Source: an uncultured Holophagaceae bacterium
GTDB lineage: Bacteria > Acidobacteriota > Holophagae > Holophagales > Holophagaceae
Assembly: GCA_903937385.1 (NCBI GenBank)
Contig: CAIZZF010000014.1
Location: 27,391-91,390 of the forward strand
Length of the DNA stretch: 64,000 bases
Direction: 5' to 3'
Part shown: positions 38,167 through 47,002 of the stretch, piece by piece
Position numbering within the stretch: position 1 is the stretch's first letter
Layout: each line of letters opens with the position of its first letter
Notes under the pieces: model-generated
The model's input: only the letters and a program-made list of their open reading frames with translations
The model's database searches: none
What the model was told of the DNA's origin: nothing
Translations under genes and position numbers: made by a program

Positions 38167-39369
38167 ATGGCAGAGGACGCACAAGCAGAGCAGAAGGGGA
38201 TCTTCACCCGTCCGTTCCTCATCTTGTGGGCCTTCTACTTCCTGGTCTTCGCGGCTGGCTACCAGCTGTTCCCGGTGGTGCCCCTGCATCTGCGGGACCT
38301 GGGCGCCAGCCTCGCGGAGAGCGGCCGCTTCCAGACCGCCTTCATGCTCGGCTCCGGCTTTGGTTCGCTGTTCACCGGTCCCCTGGGCGACCGGCTCGGC
38401 CCGCGAAGGGTCCTGCGCCTGTCCTCCCTGCTCCTGGTCGTAATCCTCGCAGCCTATGCGCTGCTGCGGGTGCGCTGGGGCTTCTACCTCCTGGCCCCCA
38501 TCCACGGCGTGCTCTGGTCCGCGCTGCGAACAGCCTCCGTCGCCAAGGTGGGGGGCATCCTCAGGCCGGAGCACCGGGCCCAGGGCATGTCGCTCTTCGG
38601 CCTCTCCGGACCCGGGGGCGTGGCTCTGGGACCGCTCGCAGGCCTCTTGCTGCTCCCTCACCTGGGCTTCGCCTGGATGCTGGCCATCCTCGCCTCGGTC
38701 TTCGCGGTCCTGCATCTCCTCATTGGGACCCTGCCCCGCGAGTCCGAGCGGGATGGGGCGACACGGACCTCCTTCACGCTGCCGGACCGCACCGTCTGGG
38801 CCCCGGTAACCCTGCTCTTCCTGCTGGGTCTCGGCTTCGGCCCCATGCCCCCCTACAGCGCCCAGGAGGCGAAGGCCCTGGGCATGGCCTGGCCCTCAGC
38901 GTTCCTCACCTGCTTCGCCCTCGGCATGGTCGGCATCCGGGCCCTGCTCAGCCTGACGGGGATGGGGCGGCGCCCGGTGGCCCTGTTGCCCCTCATGCTC
39001 GCCATCGCGACCGTGGGTTCGGCGCTGCTGGCCTTTCTACCAGGCGGTGCTGGCCGACACCTTGCGGCAGGCCTCGTCTACGGGGGCGGCTACGGCATGG
39101 TCCACACGCTTCTCTTCATGCACATCATCGACACCTGCCCGGCGGAACGGCGAGGGGCCGGCGTGGGGGCCCTCTTCTTCGCCTTTGACGTGGGCACCGC
39201 CCTCGGCGCCCTGGGCCTGGGCTGGGGCATGGAGCTCACCAGCTTCCGCTGGGGCTGGGCGGCGGGTGTCTTCCTGCTGGCGCTGGCCATGCCTGCGGCC
39301 CGGCGCATCGCGCGGGAGAGCCGGACCGTGACAACCGGGACCGCCCCCTCTGCCATCCTGGAGCCATGA
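38167..39369 (+). CDS. MFS transporter, first of a tandem paralogous pair
   Basis: 400 residues, 12 predicted helices. The signature loop after helix 2 reads GPLGDRLGPRRV. The opening YQLFPVVPLHLRDLGASLAESGRF is nearly the same as in the next gene, showing a tandem duplication. The start at 38167 is chosen because an upstream ATG lies inside the cytochrome gene. Substrate unknown; similar to drug or sugar efflux MFS proteins. Ends in an ATGA overlap with its paralogue. Confidence 0.85.
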   Translation: MAEDAQAEQKGIFTRPFLILWAFYFLVFAAGYQLFPVVPLHLRDLGASLAESGRFQTAFMLGSGFGSLFTGPLGDRLGPRRVLRLSSLLLVVILAAYALLRVRWGFYLLAPIHGVLWSALRTASVAKVGGILRPEHRAQGMSLFGLSGPGGVALGPLAGLLLLPHLGFAWMLAILASVFAVLHLLIGTLPRESERDGATRTSFTLPDRTVWAPVTLLFLLGLGFGPMPPYSAQEAKALGMAWPSAFLTCFALGMVGIRALLSLTGMGRRPVALLPLMLAIATVGSALLAFLPGGAGRHLAAGLVYGGGYGMVHTLLFMHIIDTCPAERRGAGVGALFFAFDVGTALGALGLGWGMELTSFRWGWAAGVFLLALAMPAARRIARESRTVTTGTAPSAILEP

Positions 39370-40511
39370 AGGCTCTTTCCAACCCTCGTCCGCGGCTCAT
39401 GACCCGCCAGTTCGCCCTTGTCTGGGCTCTGACCTTCATCACCTTCTTCGCGGCCTTCCAGCTGTTTCCCACCGTCCCCCTGCGCCTGCGCGAGCTCGGG
39501 GCCAGCTTGGCAGAGAGCGGCCGGTTCATGACGCTCTTCACCCTGGGCAGCGCCCTGGGTGCGCTCTTCACCGGACACCTGGGTGACCGCGTGGGGCACC
39601 GGCGCCTGGTGGTCGCCTCCGCCGTGGGCTACGCCGGGTTTCTGGCCGCCTACGCCTTCCTGCCGACCCGCTGGGGGTTCTACCTGCTGGCCTTCCCCCA
39701 CGGCATCGTCTGGTCAGGTCTCCTGACCGCAACCATGGCCTCCCTGGCCCATGTTCTGCCCGATGAGCGGCGGGCCGATGGGCTCAGCCTCTATGGCCTG
39801 GCCAGCCCCGGCGGGGTCATCGTCGGTCCCTTGCTGGGGCTCTGGATCCAGCAACGCTGGGGCTTCGCACCCATCGGCTGGTACCTCGCAGGCCTGTTCC
39901 TCCTCCTCGGGGCCCTGGCGACCACCCTGCCCGAGGACCACCCCCAGCGCCGGGCCCAGAGCTTCCAGTGGCCCAACGCCACGGTGATCGGGCCCTGTGT
40001 GGTCCTGTTTGGCGTGGCCCTGGGCTACGGCGCCCTGGGCACCTACACGGCGCAGGAGGCCATCGCCCTGGGCCTGCCCCTGCCCTCGGCCTTCCTGTCC
40101 TGCATGGCCATCGGCATGGTCCTCATGCGCGTCGTGATGCTGCGGCGGGGCTTCGGCCGCCGCCCCATCCGGAAGCTGCCCGGCATGCTGCTGGGCGCCT
40201 TCGCGGGCTTGGCCCTGCTGGCCTTCCTGCCCGGCGGCACCCTGCGCCATGTGGTCTCGGCCCTGCTCTACGGTGCGGGCTACAGCATGCTGCACACCCT
40301 GCTCAACGCGAAGCTGCTGGAATCCGTGGACCCCCTGCGGCGCGGCTCGGCCTTCGGCGCCCTGCTCTTCGCCTTCGACGCCGGCATCGGCCTCGGCAGC
40401 TTCAGCCTGGGCTGGACCATCGGTCACTACGGCTACCGCCTGGGCTGGGCCCTGGGCGCCCTCGCCCTGCTCGCGGTGCTGCCGCTGACGTTGCGGATGA
40501 GCCGGGACTGA
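39366..40511 (+). CDS. MFS transporter, second of a tandem paralogous pair
   Basis: 381 residues, 12 helices. Contains FQLFPTVPLRLRELGASLAESGRF and GHLGDRVGHRRL, parallel to the preceding gene. The ATG overlaps the stop of the first copy (ATGA), so the two are translated together; a heteromeric or redundant pair is possible but MFS proteins usually act as monomers. Its TGA abuts the convergent SDR stop as TGATCA. Substrate unknown. Confidence 0.85.
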   Translation: MKALSNPRPRLMTRQFALVWALTFITFFAAFQLFPTVPLRLRELGASLAESGRFMTLFTLGSALGALFTGHLGDRVGHRRLVVASAVGYAGFLAAYAFLPTRWGFYLLAFPHGIVWSGLLTATMASLAHVLPDERRADGLSLYGLASPGGVIVGPLLGLWIQQRWGFAPIGWYLAGLFLLLGALATTLPEDHPQRRAQSFQWPNATVIGPCVVLFGVALGYGALGTYTAQEAIALGLPLPSAFLSCMAIGMVLMRVVMLRRGFGRRPIRKLPGMLLGAFAGLALLAFLPGGTLRHVVSALLYGAGYSMLHTLLNAKLLESVDPLRRGSAFGALLFAFDAGIGLGSFSLGWTIGHYGYRLGWALGALALLAVLPLTLRMSRD

Positions 40512-41279
40512 TCAGACCCGGCGGTGCAGCTTGTGCGGGGCCGCCTGGTCCACGCACTTGACCAGCATCTCGTCGATGTTGACGTGGTCCGGCAGCGCCA
40601 GACACCAGCGGACGCACTCGGCAACGTCGTGGGCAGTCAGGGGCTTCACCCCTTTGTAGACGGCCGCCGCCTTGTCGTCATCCTTGAGCCGCACGTTGGA
40701 GAACTCCGTCTCGGCCATGCCCGGGTCCACCTCGGTCACGCGGATCTGCTCGCCGTTCAGCTCCAGGCGGAGGCTGTGGGCCATGGCCCGCAGGCCCATC
40801 TTGCTGGCGCAGTAGACGCTGCCGCCCTCGTAGGGCTGGTGGCCCGCCACGGAGCCGATGAAGAACACGTGCCCCCAGCCGGCCTTGCGCACATGGGGCA
40901 GACCGGCGCGGATGGTCTTCACCACCCCCTCGATGTTGGTGCGCATCATGGCTTCCAGGTCCTCGTCCGGCGTCTCCCACAGCTTGAAGGTGCCGCTGGC
41001 GAGGCCGGCATTGGCCACCAGCACGTGCAGGCCGCCCAGGGACGCGGCCGCAGCCTCCACGAACGCGTTCACACTGGCCGTATCCCGGGTATCTACCTGA
41101 CCCGCGAAGGTCTGCACGCCGTGGGCCTTCGCCAGCTCATCCGCCAGGCCCTGCACGCGGTCGAGCCGCCGGGCGCCCAGCGCCAGGTGGCAGCCCTGGG
41201 CGGCCAGCAGGCGGGCCATGGCGGCGCCGAAGCCGCTGGAAGCGCCGGTGATGAGGACGATGGGATGTTCGGGACGCAT
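40512..41279 (-). CDS. Short-chain dehydrogenase/reductase (YdfG-like)
   Basis: 255 residues from the ATG at 41279 (GGAGGA seven bases upstream). Rossmann motif TGASSGFG, NAG at 90-92, catalytic Ser143, Tyr156 and Lys160 (YCASK). The region DPGMAETEFSNVRLKDDD and the final DHVNIDEMLVKCVDQ are like YdfG, an NADP-dependent 3-hydroxy acid/serine dehydrogenase. The arginine pair in ALGARRLDR supports NADP. Lies 65 bases downstream of the aminotransferase on the same strand, so an amino acid-related role is plausible. Confidence 0.87.
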   Translation of the reverse strand: MRPEHPIVLITGASSGFGAAMARLLAAQGCHLALGARRLDRVQGLADELAKAHGVQTFAGQVDTRDTASVNAFVEAAAASLGGLHVLVANAGLASGTFKLWETPDEDLEAMMRTNIEGVVKTIRAGLPHVRKAGWGHVFFIGSVAGHQPYEGGSVYCASKMGLRAMAHSLRLELNGEQIRVTEVDPGMAETEFSNVRLKDDDKAAAVYKGVKPLTAHDVAECVRWCLALPDHVNIDEMLVKCVDQAAPHKLHRRV

Positions 41280-41344
41280 GGGTCTTCCTCCGAGGACTGA
41301 GCTAAGGGGCATTCATGAGCCTGACGCGCAGAGCGTGGCTCGCC

Positions 41345-42700
41345 CTACCGGAAGGTCCGGTGGAACTCGCCCATGGCCTCCACGACCTTCTGGATCTGGT
41401 CCGTGGGCGGGAGGATGGTGGTCCGGAAGTGGGCCGTGCCCTCCATCTGGCCAAAGCCGGAGCCGGGGACCACGCAGATGCCCGTCTTCTCCAGCAGGGC
41501 CATGGCATAGTCCGAGTCGGTGCGGCCGGGCGGGAGGGTGATCTTCGGGAAGGCGTACATGGCCCCGGTGATGGTATTGCAGGTGATGCCCGGAATGCGG
41601 TTGAGGCCATCCACCAGGAGGGTGGCGCGCTGCTTCAGCGTGTCCAGGATCGCCCGCTTCTCCGCCGTGTAGAGGGCGTAGGAGGGCATGCCTGGTTTCG
41701 GGGCACACACCATGGCATGGACCGCGACCTGGCCCGCCAGGTTGGCGCAGAGCGCGATGCTCTGGAGCTTGAGGATCTGGGCCGCCACGTCGTCTGGTAC
41801 ATTGCGGAACTCGAAATAGCCGCCCCGGTGGCCGCATTCCCCCAGGAGGCCCTTGGAGCAGGAGTGGAAGCTGAAGAGCGAGACGTCCTTCACCTCCTTT
41901 TCATGGAGCACCCGGGCGAAGGAGACGAATGCATCACCGGCCCGGTAGATGTTCTCCTGGTAGACCTCGTCGGCCAGGATGGAGAGCCCGTGGGCCTGCG
42001 CGAAGTCGATGATCATGGCGATGGTGGCCTCGTCGAGCACCGCGCCCGTGGGGTTGCCGGGGTTGATCACACAGATCGCTTTGACATGGGTCCCCTCGGC
42101 CTTGGCCTTGGCCAGAGACTCCTCCAGCATGGGACGGCTCACCTTCCAGCCATCGGCCTCGTCCAGGAAGTAGGGCACCATGCGACCCCGGTAGAGCGTG
42201 ATGCTGGCCGAGTAGAGCGGGTACTGGGGGATGGGAATCATGATGCCGTCCCCGGGGCCGGAGATGAGGATGCGGAGGGCGGTCTGCACGCCCTTGCTCG
42301 CCCCGTCCGTCAGGAAGATGGCGTCGGGATCCACGCCGATGTGGTCGCGCTCCAGGATGAACTCCGCCACAGCCTCCCGGATGGAGCGCACACCCCGGCT
42401 CTCGCTGTAGGCGCCAAGGCCGTGCTGCGTGCCTTCGAGAATGGCCCGCGCGGTCTCGATGGCATCCGCGGGGAAGGCCCCAGGCGCGGTTTCCATGAGG
42501 GCCGGGTATTCGCAGAGGGCCAGCAGCTGGCGGATCCACGTGAGCGGGGCCTGCCCCAGGGATTGGGGGTTGCCGATGTTGCAGTAGATGATCTTCCGCC
42601 CCTGCTTCTCCAGTTCCCCGGCCCGGGCCACGATGGCCCCGCGGACGGCGTATTCGGTGGCGACGACGGCTTTGCTGATGTCAGACAGGTGAATGGTCAT
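41345..42700 (-). CDS. Alanine-type aminotransferase (class I, PLP)
   Basis: 451 residues from the ATG at 42700 with GGAG upstream. PLP lysine is Lys283 in FHSCSKGLLGECGHRGG, which together with NPGNPTGAVLD and ADEVYQENIY closely matches the eukaryotic-type alanine transaminase family rather than aspartate transaminases. The N-terminal AVRGAIVARAGELEKQGRKI and YCNIGNPQ also fit. Expected reaction: alanine + 2-oxoglutarate to pyruvate + glutamate. Probably precedes the SDR in one transcript. Divergent from the acyl-CoA dehydrogenase. Confidence 0.88.
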   Translation of the reverse strand: MTIHLSDISKAVVATEYAVRGAIVARAGELEKQGRKIIYCNIGNPQSLGQAPLTWIRQLLALCEYPALMETAPGAFPADAIETARAILEGTQHGLGAYSESRGVRSIREAVAEFILERDHIGVDPDAIFLTDGASKGVQTALRILISGPGDGIMIPIPQYPLYSASITLYRGRMVPYFLDEADGWKVSRPMLEESLAKAKAEGTHVKAICVINPGNPTGAVLDEATIAMIIDFAQAHGLSILADEVYQENIYRAGDAFVSFARVLHEKEVKDVSLFSFHSCSKGLLGECGHRGGYFEFRNVPDDVAAQILKLQSIALCANLAGQVAVHAMVCAPKPGMPSYALYTAEKRAILDTLKQRATLLVDGLNRIPGITCNTITGAMYAFPKITLPPGRTDSDYAMALLEKTGICVVPGSGFGQMEGTAHFRTTILPPTDQIQKVVEAMGEFHRTFR

Positions 42701-42838
42701 AGGCACTCCGGTGGTCCAGTTTAGCGCGTCGGGGGGGTGTGATCCGGGTCATCCTGCCCCGGACCGGAGCTGGCGATAGACTGGCCCAAACGGATTCATC
42801 CCGGCTTTCCACCTTCCTCCCCTTTCGACGAGGTATCC

Positions 42839-43984
42839 ATGTTCGGTTTCACCCTCCCTCCCGAGCTGCAGGCAGAGAAAGAGCGCGCCCATACCTTCGC
42901 CGAGAAGATCATGCGCCCGGTGGCCCGCAAGTATGACGAGACTGGGGAGTGGGCCACAGACGTCTACAAGACCGCCTTCGATTTCGGCTACCTGCAGGCC
43001 ATGGTGCCCGAGGACTGCGGCGGGCCCGGCGCCTCGCAGATGGAAGAGGTCGTGGTCTGCGAGGAGCTGGCCTGGGGCTGCGCCGGTCTCTATACCTCGA
43101 TCATGGCCAACGGCCTGGCCATGACGCCGGTGCTCATCGCCGGGAGCCCCGAGCAGAAGAAGAAGTGGCTGGGCATGATCGCGGAAGAGCCCAAGTTCGC
43201 CGCCTTCAGCCTGTCCGAGCCCAACGCCGGGTCCGACGCCGGTGGCATGACCTGCCGCGCTGAGAAGAAGGGTGATAAATACATCATCAACGGCACCAAG
43301 TGCTACTGCACCAACGGCGGCTACGCCGACTGGTACACCCTGTTCTGCAGCACCGATCCCAGCAAGGGCGCCCGGGGCGCCAGCTGCATCGTCGTCCCCC
43401 GGGACACGCCAGGGCTGGTGGTGGGCAAGGCCCTGGACAAGATGGGCCAGCGCGCCAGCAACCAGGTGGAGCTCTACTTCAACGATGCCGAAGTCCCCGT
43501 GGAGAACCTGCTGGCCAAGGAGGGCATGGGCTTCATCATCGCCATGAAGACCCTCGACCAGACCCGGGCCGCCGTGGCCGCCGGGGGTGTGGGCGTGGCC
43601 CGCGCCGCCTTCGAGATCGCCCTGGACTACGCCAAGACCCGCATCCAGTTCGGCGCGCCGATCTTCGCCAACCAGGCCATCAGCTTCATGCTGGCGGACA
43701 TGGCCAAGAAGATCGAAGCCAGCCGTCTGCTCACCTGGCAGGCCGCCTGGATGACCGACAACAACATCAAGAACTCCAAGCAGAGCGCCATGGCCAAGAC
43801 TTTCGCCACGGACACCGCCATGGAAGTCACCACGGACGCCGTACAGATCCTCGGCGGCAACGGCTACAGCCGCGACTACCTCGTCGAGAAGTGCATGCGC
43901 GACGCCAAGCTCCTGCAGATCTATGAAGGAACCAACCAGATCCAGCGCTTGGTCATCGCAAAGGAAATCCAGCAGGGAAACTGA
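42839..43984 (+). CDS. Acyl-CoA dehydrogenase
   Basis: 381 residues, FAD-dependent, in beta-oxidation or branched-chain amino acid breakdown. Visible are FAAFSLSEPNAGSDAGGM (FAD/substrate loop in two parts), KCYCTNGGYADWY, and the C-terminal QILGGNGYSRDYLVEK with catalytic Glu363 in IYEGTNQIQR. The pattern is that of short-/medium-chain enzymes; chain preference cannot be read. GAGG precedes the ATG; TAGACT at 42777-42782 may be the -10 element. No ETF genes nearby. Confidence 0.93.
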   Translation: MFGFTLPPELQAEKERAHTFAEKIMRPVARKYDETGEWATDVYKTAFDFGYLQAMVPEDCGGPGASQMEEVVVCEELAWGCAGLYTSIMANGLAMTPVLIAGSPEQKKKWLGMIAEEPKFAAFSLSEPNAGSDAGGMTCRAEKKGDKYIINGTKCYCTNGGYADWYTLFCSTDPSKGARGASCIVVPRDTPGLVVGKALDKMGQRASNQVELYFNDAEVPVENLLAKEGMGFIIAMKTLDQTRAAVAAGGVGVARAAFEIALDYAKTRIQFGAPIFANQAISFMLADMAKKIEASRLLTWQAAWMTDNNIKNSKQSAMAKTFATDTAMEVTTDAVQILGGNGYSRDYLVEKCMRDAKLLQIYEGTNQIQRLVIAKEIQQGN

Positions 43985-44122
43985 TCAAAAGGGAACGAAC
44001 CCTCAATAGCGGGTCACGAGTGGGGCACCCGCTTGGTTGGTTCAAGCCCGGGCGTGGGTCGCAATCACAACCCAGATCCAGCAGGGCAACCAGCGCCGTC
44101 CAGAGGCTTCATACTTGAGGCC

Positions 44123-45808
44123 ATGCGAAAGCTCGTCCCGCTCTCACGCCCGGTCCTGGGCGCCCTCCTCCTGCTGCTGGCAGCCCTGCTGGCCTGTGCA
44201 GGCTGGGCGATGGGTGTGGAATCCGCGTGGGTCCTGGCGGGTGCCCTGGTGCTTGGAGGCTGGCTTGGCTGGGTCCTCCGGCAGGTCTGGATCTACCCTG
44301 GCCTGCTGGCCCGGGCGGAGACCCGCTGGGCCGCGTCCGGCCCGGCCTCCGAGGTCGCGGAGTTCCTGGACCGCGCCCCTCTGGCCCGGGGGGAGCTGGG
44401 CTATCGAATCCATCTGCTGCTCGGGCTGGCCCACGCCTCCCTCGGCTACAAGGAACGCGCCTGGCTCGACCTGCTTGAGGCACAGCTGGTGCGGCAGTCC
44501 TGGTGGAAGTATTGGTTCCTGTCCCGGGCCTTCCGCCAGAGCTCGAGCATTCCCACGGCCCGCCGTCTGGCCTGGGGGGCATGGCTGATCCGCCTGGCTC
44601 CGCGCATGGGCAGGCTCCGACACCTGCAGGGCATCCTCCTGCTGCGAGGTTCAGAACCCGAGGCCCTGCACCTGGCCTGGGAGCACTTCGAGGCGGCGCT
44701 GCCGCTCTCCTGGGGGGATCCCCTGATCCTCGAAGACCTGATGCTGGCGGGACTCCAGCATGGCCGGGAGGACATGGTGGAGCAGGCCCTGGCCGTGCTC
44801 TGCGCCCGTCACGGAGACGCCCGGATTCCCTGGGACCGGGGCGCCGCGGGCATGTACCTGCTGCGGAAGGGTCGCCCGGCGGCGGCCCTCGCCCTCGTCC
44901 AGAGCCTGCCTCCCGACCGCCGGGATCATCCTGCGCTCTGGCTGGTGGAGACCGTCTCCCGCCGCCACCTGGGCGACCGGGAAGGCGCCTGGCGGGTCAT
45001 TGAAGCCGCCCTGGCAGAGCAGCCCGAGTCTTTCCGGCTCTGGCTGGAGCGGTATCAGATCACCCTGGAGCTGCACCAGGACCAGGAGGCGCGCCGCAGC
45101 CTGGACCTGGCCTGGCCCACCATTCCGAGCGGCTCAGAGGGGACAGCGCTCCGGGAAGAGTGGCACCTCCGGCGCGCGGAGTTCGCCTTCTGGTGGGAAG
45201 ACGATCCCGCCTTCGCCCGGGAGCTACTGGCCTCCGTCCCGCCGGACGCGCAGGGGGACCACCATCCCCCGCTCCGCCTCCAGCTCCAGGTGGCCGAGGG
45301 CCAGTTCGAGGCGGCCTATGCCGAGGTGGTCAGACTCCTGCAGACGAGTCCGGAAGATCCGGACCTGCTGCTGCTCCAGGCCGAGTGCCTGCTCGGCCTG
45401 GACGCCTGGGAAGCCCTGCTGCCCTTCCTCGAGGGGCTTGGTGAGCCGTGCCGGGAGCGGCCCTCCTTCTGGCACCTCCGGGGCCTGGCTCATGCCAACC
45501 GGGGCGAAGGCCTGCCGGCCCGGCTGGACCTGGAACGCGCCGTGCGCATGGATCCCCAGACCCTGCGCTACCTCCTGGATGCCGGCCACGCCTGTGCGGA
45601 GCTGGGTGACTGGGACCGCGCCGAGAGCCACTGGCGCAAGGCCCTGGAGCTGGAGCCGCAGGAGGAGGAGACCCTGATCCACCTCGCTGAGGCCCGGCGG
45701 GAGTTGGAGGATCTGGAAGGCGCCCGCCGCTACCTCCGCGAGTGCCTGCTGCACCACCCCGACAGCCCAGAGGCCCAGACCCGCCTGGCGGAGCTGGAGG
45801 CGAACTAG
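44123..45808 (+). CDS. Membrane-anchored TPR-repeat protein
   Basis: 561 residues from the ATG at 44123. Two hydrophobic segments at about 8-30 and 35-55 place the N-terminus in the membrane with the long tail in the cytoplasm or periplasm. The remainder is helical with degenerate tetratricopeptide repeats; the clearest are at the end (GEGLPARLDLERAVRMDPQ, then GDWDRAESHWRKALELEPQ, then EDLEGARRYLRECLLHHPD). TPRs mediate protein assembly. The architecture resembles cell-wall or secretion scaffolds (LapB-like), but no zinc motif is seen. Function unassigned. Confidence 0.75.
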   Translation: MRKLVPLSRPVLGALLLLLAALLACAGWAMGVESAWVLAGALVLGGWLGWVLRQVWIYPGLLARAETRWAASGPASEVAEFLDRAPLARGELGYRIHLLLGLAHASLGYKERAWLDLLEAQLVRQSWWKYWFLSRAFRQSSSIPTARRLAWGAWLIRLAPRMGRLRHLQGILLLRGSEPEALHLAWEHFEAALPLSWGDPLILEDLMLAGLQHGREDMVEQALAVLCARHGDARIPWDRGAAGMYLLRKGRPAAALALVQSLPPDRRDHPALWLVETVSRRHLGDREGAWRVIEAALAEQPESFRLWLERYQITLELHQDQEARRSLDLAWPTIPSGSEGTALREEWHLRRAEFAFWWEDDPAFARELLASVPPDAQGDHHPPLRLQLQVAEGQFEAAYAEVVRLLQTSPEDPDLLLLQAECLLGLDAWEALLPFLEGLGEPCRERPSFWHLRGLAHANRGEGLPARLDLERAVRMDPQTLRYLLDAGHACAELGDWDRAESHWRKALELEPQEEETLIHLAEARRELEDLEGARRYLRECLLHHPDSPEAQTRLAELEAN

Positions 45809-45857
45809 CGGCTCTCAGCTCTCGGCTCTCGGCTATCAGCTGTCGGCTGTCAGCCGG
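45809..45857. repeat. Degenerate short tandem repeat (CGGCT-TCAGCT type)
   Basis: Directly after the TPR gene stop: about seven imperfect copies alternating CGGCT and CAGCT-like units separated by CTCT, ATC or GT, ending GTCAGCCGG. It fills the gap between two convergent genes and could fold into alternative hairpins. Possible slippage hotspot. Confidence 0.65.
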
Positions 45858-45869
45858 TTGCCAGCAGAT

Positions 45870-46925
45870 CTAAGACTTGTCGCCTTTGAGCAGGGCCAGC
45901 TTGGAATCAAGCCGGGCCTGCATCTCCGGCATGGCCCATTTCCGGGCCTGCTCCAGCGCCTTGATGGCATCCTTCGGCTTGCCCCGGGCCAGGCACACCC
46001 GGGCATGGATCAGGTGGAAATCCGGTTCCTGGGAGAGCAACCGGATGGCCTGCTTGATGCGCTTCTCGGCTTCCTCGAAGTGGCTGTCCGCGAGGGCTTC
46101 CTCGGCGAGGAAGGCGTTGAAGAAGGGGTCCTTCTTCCGCACCTCCATCCCCCGGTCCCGATAGACCTGGGCCTCCGCATCCCGCCCCTGAGCCTTGAGC
46201 AGGTTCTCCAGGTTGCCGCAGGGTGCGCCGTCCCGCGGGTCCGCCTCGATGGCCCGGAGGAAGGACTTCTCCGCCTCGGCATCCTGGCCCTGGGCGCGCT
46301 GGACCACCCCCTGAATGTTCCAGCCCACTCCCAGCTTCGGATCCACCTGGATGGACCGGAGGGCGGCCTGCTGGGCCTCGTCCTGGCTCCCATCTTCAAG
46401 CAGCTCCACGGCCCGGTTGCTGTAGAACAGGGCCAGCACCCGCCGGGGCTCGAGCGGCACCACGAGCTGGGGATTCCGGCGCACCTCGGGCAGGAAGTCG
46501 GCGACGACCTCCTGCCCGATGGCTCCCGTGGGCACCACGGCCACGATGTGCCGCTCATAGCGGATGGTGGTACCCACCCTCCGCCAGCGGCTGATCCGCA
46601 GGGACTCCCCGTAGCGGGCCTCCAGGCCCACGGACCGGCAGGCAGCCACGCACAGGGCCGTGAGCGAGAGACAGTTGGCCTTGCGATCCCGCCAGGTCTC
46701 GATGGGCGTGCGGGTATAGCTGTTGTCGTAGGTGATGCCGAGCCCACCGTCCTCCGGGGCGGAGAAGAAGGCCCTCAGCAGGGCTCCGACCTTGGCCGTC
46801 ACCGAGATCTGGTTCAGGGTGTGCTGCCGGGCGAAAGCCTGCAGCTCCTTGGGAGCCTCGAAGGGATCCTCGCCCGAAGACAGGAGCATCGCACTCAGGA
46901 GGAACGGCAGAACTCGCAGACGCAT
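45870..46925 (-). CDS. Secreted transglutaminase-like and TPR protein
   Basis: 351 residues with signal peptide MRLRVLPFLLSAMLLSSG. Residues 60-170 look like a transglutaminase/cysteine-protease-like fold: RDRKANCLSLTALCVAACRSVGLEARY contains the candidate cysteine at the start of a helix, and YERHIVAVVP the candidate histidine. Residues 180-340 contain TPR repeats (ALFYSNRAVELLEDGSQDEA, LGVGWNIQGVVQRAQG). GGAG precedes the ATG. Convergent with the other TPR protein. The enzymatic activity is inferred only from fold-like spacing. Confidence 0.7.
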   Translation of the reverse strand: MRLRVLPFLLSAMLLSSGEDPFEAPKELQAFARQHTLNQISVTAKVGALLRAFFSAPEDGGLGITYDNSYTRTPIETWRDRKANCLSLTALCVAACRSVGLEARYGESLRISRWRRVGTTIRYERHIVAVVPTGAIGQEVVADFLPEVRRNPQLVVPLEPRRVLALFYSNRAVELLEDGSQDEAQQAALRSIQVDPKLGVGWNIQGVVQRAQGQDAEAEKSFLRAIEADPRDGAPCGNLENLLKAQGRDAEAQVYRDRGMEVRKKDPFFNAFLAEEALADSHFEEAEKRIKQAIRLLSQEPDFHLIHARVCLARGKPKDAIKALEQARKWAMPEMQARLDSKLALLKGDKS

Positions 46926-47002
46926 GGAAAACTCCGATCCAGCATAGGTCTACGGGCAGGGAGATCAATGGATTATGAGATGCTCGGAGGATTGGAGGGA
47001 AT

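Noticed and set aside
44009..44032. GCGGGT/ACCCGC hairpin after the acyl-CoA dehydrogenase as a terminator
   Set aside because: Only six base pairs with a 12-base loop and no U tract; too weak to call.
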